The position numbers were made by a program, and so were the translations under genes. Below are positions 56,827 to 64,000 of a DNA stretch of 64,000 bases, in pieces. A model generated the notes under the pieces. It was not told where the DNA came from. It worked only from the letters and a program-made list of their open reading frames with translations, and ran no database searches. The stretch is taken from the NCBI GenBank assembly GCA_030616775.1, contig JAUWWQ010000015.1, positions 19,445 to 83,444 of the forward strand, in the 5' to 3' direction. Positions within the stretch are counted from its first letter, which is position 1; every line of letters starts with the position of its first letter. The stretch comes from Planctomycetota bacterium (GTDB taxonomy: Bacteria > Planctomycetota > Phycisphaerae > UBA1845).

Positions 56827-59800
56827 ATGAGGAATACGAGTGTGATTTTGGCGATTGCGGGTGGGATGCTCATCATGGTTGCGGTGGCTGCCGGGCCTGA
56901 CGGTGGTAAGCGTGCCGAACGTCCCCTTGGGACGGCCCAAGAATCTATCGGACGTACGTCTACGGCTTTGGGCCAGGAGCTTGATACGATCGGCCCCGGT
57001 TTCCTTGCCGAGAAGCAGGCCATTGACAGGAAGGCGGCACGCAAGGCACCAACCCTGGTGGGCGCGTCGCAGGTTCAGGATGCCCCGCTCCCGGCCCTGG
57101 ACACTAGCAGTGGACAGGTAAGTGCGCGATCAGCCGGGGTCCCCTTCGTGCAGGCCGAAAGTGTCGACGGACCCCTGCCACGGTTTCAGATTGCCGCCGA
57201 CGGACTTCTCCTTCGTCCGAACCACCCGCCGCTGGATCAGATCCCACCGGCACCGATGCCTATGACTGTCGATCAGCGCGCCCTCGCTGATCCCGGGGCA
57301 CCGCTGTTTCACGACGCAATCACCGGCGAGACCATCGTGCTGCCGATCGACAGAGCCCTGTCAGATAAGCTCGGGGAGATACCCGGCTACGACGGCGCGG
57401 ATGGAGGCCTCGGCGGTGAAGACCGCACCAGGACCTTCTGGGACATGTATCGGATCACCAATACCGAGGACTTCCCGTGGCGGATGAACGTCAAGCTGGT
57501 GATGCACTTCGTGGACGAGATCGGGGACGATCGATGGTTTGGCTGCTCCGGCAGCATGATAGATGCCGAGACCGTGCTTTGTGCGGGGCACTGCGTCTTC
57601 CTGCGGGCGGTCAACGGTCCGGACATCTACGACTGGGCTGAAGAAATCTGGGTCTACCCAGGGCGGGATGGAGATGAATACCCGTACGGCTACGGACACG
57701 GCACCCATTTCGGTGCCTGGACGGGTTGGACGGACGGCGGGAGCTTCGACTACGACGCCGGGCTGATCGAGATCACCCGCGCCGTCGGCATGCTGACCGG
57801 CTGGTTCGGCAAGGCTTGGGACGGAAGTTGTAGCGGGGTGCTGGGCCAGACGTACAACAACGCCAGCTATCCCGGTGAGAACTGTCCGGATCCCGGGCTG
57901 CATACCGGTGTGCACATGTATTACTGGTACGGCCACTTCGATTCCTGCCCCGGCAACCAGCTCCAGATCAATACTGGTGGTGGTCACTGTTTCGACACCG
58001 TGTGGGGCGGAATGAGCGGCAGTGGTGCGTATTATATCGACAATGGCTCTCGCTATGTCCACGCCGTCTGCTCCAACTCGAACCGCACCACGTCCGGCCG
58101 CTACTGTAAGCTCTGGGGAAACTGGGCCAGCTTCATGAACGGAACGTTCATCCCCGGCGCTCGCGGGGGCTCCTTTGACCTGCAGGCTCTGGACGCAAAC
58201 GCCGAACCTGCGACAGTTCCGGCGGGCAGCGAACTTTCTCTGGCGAACTTCCTGGCCACCAACCCTACCAACGCCAGCGCAAGCAGCACGTGGACCGTGC
58301 GCACCTATCTGTCGGCCAACGACGATATCTCCAGCGGCGATACTCTGCTGGGCACGGGATTCTTCAACTGGAACTTCGGGATGATGAGCTCGGTCCGGAT
58401 CGGCTTGGGTAACCCCACCATCCCGATCAACACACCGCCCGGCGACTACTGGTTCGGCGTGGAACTTGATCCCGCGACGGACGGCAACAGCTCCAACAAC
58501 AGCACGGACGGGTGGGACGCCGTTCCGCTCACAGTTACGCCGGCGCCGCCGCCCAACGACGATTGCGGAAGTGCCATCACAATCCCCAATACTCCGATAG
58601 CGCCTTACGATCCACCTCTATTGGATACCCGTGGGGCGACCAGTGCGGCAAGCGATCCGCTTCAAACCTGCACCTACAACGGGCCAAACCGGAACTCCAA
58701 CACTGTATGGTACGTGTACACACCGCCGTGTGACGGACTGGTGAACGTCAGCACGTGCGGCAGCAGCTATGACACTGTTGTGTCAGTATTTACGGGTTCA
58801 TGCGGATCACTCACCGAAATCGGCTGCAACGACGACAGTTGCGGTTACCAGTCGGAGATAACCGGCCTGGCGGTGACCGGGCTCCAGCCGATCTACATCG
58901 AAGTATCCGACTACAACCTACCCGGCGGCGGCGACCTGGATTTCCATCTCGATTTTGTTCCAACGGGCATACCATCCAACGATGATTGCGCGAATGCCCA
59001 GTTCGTCGGTATTCCATCCAGCACGATAGGCACGACGAATTGTGCTTCTGTGGATAATGCTCCCGAGTGCGAGATGTCGATCACCGCTCCCGGGGTGTGG
59101 TATCGGGTTATTGGTACCGGGCGGATGCTGACCGCAACGACCTGCAACGAGTTCTCCATTTACGACACCAAGATCAGCGTTTACTGCAACAGTTGTGACA
59201 CTCTGACATGTGTTGCCGGCAACGACGACGACTGCACTGGGTACTCGCCAGTGCGCTCCACCGTCTCCTGGTGTTCGCAATACGGGGCCGAATACCTGAT
59301 TCTGGTGCACGGTTTCGGCGGTCAGACTGGTGGATTCCTGCTCGATGTCTACCAGGGTGATGCTCCCTGCAGCGACGCGGTCGAGTGCGGCGGCGAACCT
59401 ATCGGGGCTTGCTGCGCCCCGTACGCCTGCACGGAAGGCGGCACCTGTGGGACCGGGTTCAACTGGTGCGGCGGCAGTTTCGATTGTCTCTGTGTCGAGA
59501 CGGCCGAGGGAAGCGCGAGCTGCACAAACGATCGGGCTTGTGCAGGGCTCACGAGCTGTCCGAACGGCACCAGTGACTGCGCCGCGGGTGAGGTCTGCTA
59601 CGTGAACACCTGCTGCGGCGGACCGGTTTGCGCTCCCGCCGTTTGCGAGATAGCCGGGAGTTCCGCCGCAGCGACGCCTGATGGAGCAACCATGGGCGGA
59701 AGGTCGTCGGACAGACGCGGCTTCCTGGAATGTGAGGACCGCCTACAGAGTAGTTGCGAGGCGCGCGGCGGGCTGTACCAGGGCGACGGCGTGAGTTGTG

Positions 59801-62800
59801 CGCAGACCTACTGTCCGGGGCCGACCGGTGCCTGCTGCGTCGATGGCACCTGCGTCGGGACCATGGAGGAACCCTATTGCCTGCGTCAGGGCGGTGAATG
59901 GTTCCCCGGGGAAGACTGTCAGACGTTCAACTGTCCGCAGCCAACCCCGCTGGGTGCCTGCTGCGCCCCGTGGGTCTGCAGCGAAGGATTTGTATGCGAC
60001 GGCGACAACTTGCCGGTCTGCAACGGGACGTTTGGGCCGTGCTTCTGCTTCAATACCGCCGAGGGAGGGCTGGCCTGTCTCGACGCGTGGAACCAGGGCT
60101 GCGGTGAGCCGTGCGACGCAACAATGAACTGCCCGGTAGGGTATGTGTGTGTGGTCGATACCTGCTGCGAAGTGGACGGGGAGCGGGTACCGGTGTGTCT
60201 GAAGGAGGGATGTCCACTGTCCGATCCTACAGGGCAGATATCAGCACTTGGCGAACCCGGACCACTCGGCGAGCTTTCCATTGAACAGCCCGCAACCGAG
60301 CGGGGTGTTGAACAACAGGATTGTATCGACGTGGAGCAAGCGCAGTGTGATTCCCTGGTCGGGCTGTACCAGGGTGATGACACTATTTGTGAAGATATGG
60401 TATGCCCGGGACCGCCCCATGCGTGCTGCCTGCCCGACGGTCGGTGCGCCGAAGCCAGTCATCGCAAGTGCGTTGAGCACGGTGGTGATCCCCAAGGTCC
60501 CGGTACGACCTGTGACATGATTGTGTGTCAGCCTCTGAAATGGTCCCAGCCGCCTGTATTCGGGATGACTCCCCAGTTCACCGAATGTTTCCTGGGTTGG
60601 GATGAGCAGTCGATCTACCGCAGTCAGCAGATCGTCGCCGACGATTGGCTGTGCAGCAATGACCAACCCGTCACCGACGTTCACTGGTGGGGATCATACT
60701 TGCAGTGGAGCCAGACCGAGCCTCCGCAAGAAGGAGCGCCCAAGGGGTTCCACATTGGCATTTGGACGGACGACCCTACCGGTGGCCAGTTACCCTTCAG
60801 TCATCCCGGCAAGATGATCCACGAGTGGGTCGTTGAACGAAGAGAGCTAAACGAGCGAGCCGTTGGATGCGATTACTATCCGGAGCATTCCGTGGACACG
60901 TGCTTCCGGTACGACTTCGTTATTCCGACAAGGGACCAGTGGTTCTCCCAGGAATCGGCATGCGAGATTTACTGGGTCAGCATCGCCGCAATATACGCGG
61001 ATGTTCCGAGCCAGAATCCGTGGGGCTGGAAAACCCGGGAGCACTTCTTCAACGATGCTGCCGTGCGCATCTTCTCGCCGACAGATCCGACGGTTCCTGC
61101 TGAATTCCGTGAGGGTAAGCCGATTGAAGACCCGCCGGGCGTCCGCTGGGACATGGCCTTCGTACTGACGACCACCCTTCCGGAACAGGGTTGCTGCCTT
61201 AACGACGGGGACTGTATCGACGTACCACCGCACGCGTGCCTCCGGCTCCAAGGCGTACCGCAAGGAGAAGGGACAAGATGTACCCAGTCGCAGGCCTGCT
61301 GTCTGGATGACAGCACATGCATCGACGTCGACCCGCTGTGCTGCGACGATTTAGGCGGGATACCCCAGGGCGTCGGGACGCAGTGCACCGTCGAGGAGGC
61401 ATGCTGCCTGCCTGATGGCACCTGCCGGATGCTTGATCCATTGTGCTGTGGAGCGCTGAATGGCACGCCACAGGGCGCGGGGACGACCTGCACGGAGCCG
61501 GAGGGGTGCTGCCTGGGCAATGGCACATGTTTGGACCTAGACCCGTTGTGCTGCGACGAGTTCGGCGGCACACCGCAGGGATCGGGAACGGCTTGCGTTG
61601 ATACGACCATTGCCTGCTGTAACCCCGTGGGCGCCAGTTGCGTTAAAACGGATCCGCTGTGCTGCGACGAAATGGGTGGTGTTCCCTCGCCGATTGGCTC
61701 GGCTGTCTGCCTGGGTGATGGAGACGGCAACGGGGTCGACGATGCGTGCGAAGTGCCACCGCAGGCCTGCTGTCTGCGGGACGGGAGCTGCGTCGACACC
61801 GACCATGATGACTGCGTCGACCAGGGCGGTGACCCACAAGGACCGCGTACAAGGTGCGACGGCGTCACATGTCAACCGCTGAAGTGGTCTCAGCCGCCTA
61901 TGTTTAATCCCGATTCCCAGTACCCTGACTGTTTCTGGGGTTGGGATGAGATGTCCATATACCGCGGTCAACAGATCGTGGCCGATGATTGGCTTTGCGA
62001 CGACACGCAACCCATTACGGACATTCATTGGTGGGGGTCATATTATCGCTGGAACTCGCCCGAACCGCCTCAGGATGGGCCAAAGGGATTCCACATCGGC
62101 GTTTGGACGGATGTACCGGCCGGCGCCCACGGACTACTCTTCAGTCATCCCGGTAAGATGATCCAAGAATGGGTTGTTGACCGAAGGGCGTTGAGAGAGC
62201 GGGTGGTAGGATGCGACTTCTACCCGGAGCGTCCACGGGACACCTGCTTCCGGTACGATTTCATAATCCCGCGGGAGAAATGGTTCTATCAGGAAGCTGC
62301 GTGTGAGATCTATTGGATCAGCATAGCGGCCATATACCCGGACGACTATTTCGGCCGGAGCTTCTGGGGTTGGAAGACACGCAAATATCGCTTCGGTGAT
62401 ACTGCGGTACGCATTTTCTCGCCCACAGGCCCGACCGTTCCCGGATTCGAGTTCCAAGATGGTCAGCCAATTGAAGATCCGCCGCATGTCCCTTGGGACA
62501 TGGCCTTTGTACTGACGACTACCCACGCTACGGAAGCTTGCTGTCTAGTGGATCAGAGCTGCCTGGATGTTGTCCGCGAGGTATGCATGGAGATGGGCGG
62601 TAAACCGCAGGGGAGGGACACAGAGTGCACCCAGCCGCAAGCGTGCTGCCTGGACGACGACACCTGCATCGATATTGACCCGCTGTGCTGCGACGAGTTT
62701 GGCGGGATACCCCAGGGCGTCGGGACGCAGTGCACCGTCGAACAGGCATGCTGCCTGCCTGACGCCGCTTGCAAAATGCTAGATCCGTTGTGCTGTCGCA

Positions 62801-64000
62801 ATATGGGCGGCAGACCACAGGGAGCGGGAACAGACTGTACTGAACCGGAGGCCTGCTGCCTGCGCGACGGCCAGTGCATGGATGTCGACCCGTTGTGCTG
62901 TGATGAGTTTGGCGGAGAACCGCAAGGTTCAGGCACCGCGTGCGAGGGTGACCTCGACGGAAACGGCATCGACGAGGCATGCGAGCTTGACGATGTTTGT
63001 GAGGACTGTGCTCCGGGTGATCACTGGGTGGACCAATGCGCCGCCGGCAGCGACGACATGCCCAGCGGTGCCCTGGTCGGGATTGACCTGGATCTGGACT
63101 GCCAGGTAGATGTCAGCATGGTGCTCTCCGGTGCGGTGAAGATTCTGCGATCCGATCCGTTGGACGTTTCTGCGCAGTTCGCGAATGTCGGTACCCTGGA
63201 TGATCACACAGACGTAATTGATACGGAGATCGTGTCGATGAGTCTGGCCAACTTGGCGACCGGTGTGACCCTCACTGCTGGTGCCGGCACCGGTCAAGGC
63301 GGAGTTCTTGGTCCCTCGCTGGGAGCCATAGTAGAACAGGCGGGTGATCCCGCGTTGGCCGACAGCTTCTTTGATATTCTCTTTGAGGTGGATCTTGATG
63401 ACGATCTTTACGTCTACAACCATACGCCGCTTCGCGTGGACACTAAGATCATCTGTGTGCCGCCCGATGCAACGTATATCCATCCGGTTGGCTGCATCCC
63501 GTTGTACGACACACCGCTTCCGGATCAGGGAACGGTGGTGGCCAATCTGGTGACGGCGGATCACTCTTCCTACCCCGGATGCGGGGACCCGACGACCGGT
63601 GATTGTTTCAACCCGAATAACGGCACTCCGTATTGTGACGACGCAGAGTGCTGTGACGCGGTCTGCCAGCAACTGCCGCACTGCTGTGAGCTGATATGGG
63701 ACACAGATTGCACGGGCGTCGCTGTTGAGGTCTGCCATCCGCGCGAGGCCTGCTGCCTGCCGGACGGTACTTGCATCGATATTGACCCGGCAAGTTGCCA
63801 GGATGAAGGCGGCACGCCCCAAGGACCGGGTACGAAGTGTGCCGACGTGCAGTGCCCGCAGCCGGAGTGCGAGCCGATGCCCGACGGGTCAGCTTGTTGG
63901 GATGCACCTTGCGCCGGCGCGAACGACGTATGTCAGCCAAGATGCATGTTGCTCGGCCCGACTACGGGGCAGGCGACCATTACCGACTGCGAGTGCCGCG
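56827..64000 (+). CDS. Very large secreted trypsin-like protease with cysteine-rich repeat modules, 3' end outside the window
   Basis: Open from ATG 56827 to the window edge, 2,391 codons, no stop found on reading the frame. Signal peptide SVILAIAGGMLIMVAVAAG. Trypsin-like domain with His255 (LCAGHCVF), Asp310 (FDYDAGLIEI) and Ser397 (WGGMSGSGAYY). Then a CARDB-like region (about 445-575), two pre-peptidase-like domains each starting N-D-D-C (about 580-850), and from about 855 cysteine-rich modules ACC-x4-C...LCC-x3-GG-x-PQG-x-GT-x-C. Two ~215-residue domains starting KWSQPP (1237 and 1685) are near copies. A DGDGNGVDD stretch resembles a dockerin/EF-hand Ca loop. Secreted and probably anchored by the missing C-terminus. 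Confidence 0.88.
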   Translation, partial: MRNTSVILAIAGGMLIMVAVAAGPDGGKRAERPLGTAQESIGRTSTALGQELDTIGPGFLAEKQAIDRKAARKAPTLVGASQVQDAPLPALDTSSGQVSARSAGVPFVQAESVDGPLPRFQIAADGLLLRPNHPPLDQIPPAPMPMTVDQRALADPGAPLFHDAITGETIVLPIDRALSDKLGEIPGYDGADGGLGGEDRTRTFWDMYRITNTEDFPWRMNVKLVMHFVDEIGDDRWFGCSGSMIDAETVLCAGHCVFLRAVNGPDIYDWAEEIWVYPGRDGDEYPYGYGHGTHFGAWTGWTDGGSFDYDAGLIEITRAVGMLTGWFGKAWDGSCSGVLGQTYNNASYPGENCPDPGLHTGVHMYYWYGHFDSCPGNQLQINTGGGHCFDTVWGGMSGSGAYYIDNGSRYVHAVCSNSNRTTSGRYCKLWGNWASFMNGTFIPGARGGSFDLQALDANAEPATVPAGSELSLANFLATNPTNASASSTWTVRTYLSANDDISSGDTLLGTGFFNWNFGMMSSVRIGLGNPTIPINTPPGDYWFGVELDPATDGNSSNNSTDGWDAVPLTVTPAPPPNDDCGSAITIPNTPIAPYDPPLLDTRGATSAASDPLQTCTYNGPNRNSNTVWYVYTPPCDGLVNVSTCGSSYDTVVSVFTGSCGSLTEIGCNDDSCGYQSEITGLAVTGLQPIYIEVSDYNLPGGGDLDFHLDFVPTGIPSNDDCANAQFVGIPSSTIGTTNCASVDNAPECEMSITAPGVWYRVIGTGRMLTATTCNEFSIYDTKISVYCNSCDTLTCVAGNDDDCTGYSPVRSTVSWCSQYGAEYLILVHGFGGQTGGFLLDVYQGDAPCSDAVECGGEPIGACCAPYACTEGGTCGTGFNWCGGSFDCLCVETAEGSASCTNDRACAGLTSCPNGTSDCAAGEVCYVNTCCGGPVCAPAVCEIAGSSAAATPDGATMGGRSSDRRGFLECEDRLQSSCEARGGLYQGDGVSCAQTYCPGPTGACCVDGTCVGTMEEPYCLRQGGEWFPGEDCQTFNCPQPTPLGACCAPWVCSEGFVCDGDNLPVCNGTFGPCFCFNTAEGGLACLDAWNQGCGEPCDATMNCPVGYVCVVDTCCEVDGERVPVCLKEGCPLSDPTGQISALGEPGPLGELSIEQPATERGVEQQDCIDVEQAQCDSLVGLYQGDDTICEDMVCPGPPHACCLPDGRCAEASHRKCVEHGGDPQGPGTTCDMIVCQPLKWSQPPVFGMTPQFTECFLGWDEQSIYRSQQIVADDWLCSNDQPVTDVHWWGSYLQWSQTEPPQEGAPKGFHIGIWTDDPTGGQLPFSHPGKMIHEWVVERRELNERAVGCDYYPEHSVDTCFRYDFVIPTRDQWFSQESACEIYWVSIAAIYADVPSQNPWGWKTREHFFNDAAVRIFSPTDPTVPAEFREGKPIEDPPGVRWDMAFVLTTTLPEQGCCLNDGDCIDVPPHACLRLQGVPQGEGTRCTQSQACCLDDSTCIDVDPLCCDDLGGIPQGVGTQCTVEEACCLPDGTCRMLDPLCCGALNGTPQGAGTTCTEPEGCCLGNGTCLDLDPLCCDEFGGTPQGSGTACVDTTIACCNPVGASCVKTDPLCCDEMGGVPSPIGSAVCLGDGDGNGVDDACEVPPQACCLRDGSCVDTDHDDCVDQGGDPQGPRTRCDGVTCQPLKWSQPPMFNPDSQYPDCFWGWDEMSIYRGQQIVADDWLCDDTQPITDIHWWGSYYRWNSPEPPQDGPKGFHIGVWTDVPAGAHGLLFSHPGKMIQEWVVDRRALRERVVGCDFYPERPRDTCFRYDFIIPREKWFYQEAACEIYWISIAAIYPDDYFGRSFWGWKTRKYRFGDTAVRIFSPTGPTVPGFEFQDGQPIEDPPHVPWDMAFVLTTTHATEACCLVDQSCLDVVREVCMEMGGKPQGRDTECTQPQACCLDDDTCIDIDPLCCDEFGGIPQGVGTQCTVEQACCLPDAACKMLDPLCCRNMGGRPQGAGTDCTEPEACCLRDGQCMDVDPLCCDEFGGEPQGSGTACEGDLDGNGIDEACELDDVCEDCAPGDHWVDQCAAGSDDMPSGALVGIDLDLDCQVDVSMVLSGAVKILRSDPLDVSAQFANVGTLDDHTDVIDTEIVSMSLANLATGVTLTAGAGTGQGGVLGPSLGAIVEQAGDPALADSFFDILFEVDLDDDLYVYNHTPLRVDTKIICVPPDATYIHPVGCIPLYDTPLPDQGTVVANLVTADHSSYPGCGDPTTGDCFNPNNGTPYCDDAECCDAVCQQLPHCCELIWDTDCTGVAVEVCHPREACCLPDGTCIDIDPASCQDEGGTPQGPGTKCADVQCPQPECEPMPDGSACWDAPCAGANDVCQPRCMLLGPTTGQATITDCECR
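60424..62950 (+). repeat. Internal duplication of a ~1,344-bp module in the large secreted protease
   Basis: The KWSQPP domain codons start at 60535 and 61879, exactly 448 codons apart. Each copy is preceded by one ACCL repeat and followed by a block of cysteine repeats of about 32 residues (61183-61705 and 62536-62950). Shared peptides include PLCCDEFGG and QIVADDWLC. The copies have diverged at the DNA level, so the duplication is not recent. Confidence 0.85.

Noticed and set aside
61183..62950. Regular repeats that at first look like a repeat array
   Set aside because: They are coding repeats of about 96 bp with varying sequence and no spacers of CRISPR type; no cas genes nearby.

Overview
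The window reads as a chromosomal piece from a GC-rich member of the Planctomycetota, most likely of Phycisphaerae type (inference). The signs are long secreted proteins built of cysteine-rich ACCLPDGTC-like repeats, a pentapeptide-repeat/TIR protein, two bactofilin-type genes, a PilMNO-type pilus cluster and many short palindromic or short-period repeats in the spacers. No rRNA, tRNA, phage or transposase gene was seen.

Layout. 0-5.7 kb, minus strand: a glycogen/alpha-glucan operon (glgX, glgB, malQ cut by the window edge) behind thyX. 5.7-9.3 kb: a small gene that looks leaderless, a type I phosphodiesterase family protein, and a HemL-like aminotransferase that has lost its PLP lysine. 9.4-12.7 kb, minus: an hsp20-lon heat-shock/proteolysis pair. 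12.8-15.7 kb, plus: PanB, a bifunctional-nuclease family protein, and an arabinokinase-like GHMP protein without the usual phosphate loop. 16-18 kb: a tail-anchored coiled-coil protein and the PilT ATPase. 18.1-19.8 kb, minus: larB-nnrD. 20-26 kb: an AIM24-family protein, a C10 peptidase with a broken beta-helix tail, and a prolyl oligopeptidase; a ~200-bp direct repeat brackets the C10 locus. 26-32 kb: short UvrC, a secreted DUF3352-like/TPR protein, an EamA transporter and a HAD phosphatase.

32.7-48.8 kb, plus strand, is the main system. Histidine kinase, receiver, HD-GYP phosphodiesterase, degenerate GGDEF protein and STAS protein run, mostly with overlapping start/stop codons, into PilB (with an MshEN-like c-di-GMP-binding N-terminus), PilC, PilM, PilN, PilO, a PilP/GspC-like protein and six pilin-like proteins. 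A strong terminator follows the first pilin. The order suggests a two-component/c-di-GMP circuit controlling one type IV pilus or pseudopilus machine. No secretin or prepilin peptidase is present, so those would have to be elsewhere.

49-56.8 kb is a repeat-rich accessory stretch: small secreted and unknown proteins, a truncated quinone oxidoreductase, a VanZ-type membrane protein, two bactofilin-type proteins, a glycosyltransferase with a DUF2304 partner, and a pentapeptide-TIR gene broken by a single-base frameshift. Several short inverted-repeat elements lie here, and two of them supply the stop codon of the adjacent gene. From 56.8 kb to the window end runs one open reading frame of at least 2,391 codons: a secreted trypsin-like protease followed by CARDB-like, pre-peptidase-like and duplicated cysteine-rich modules.
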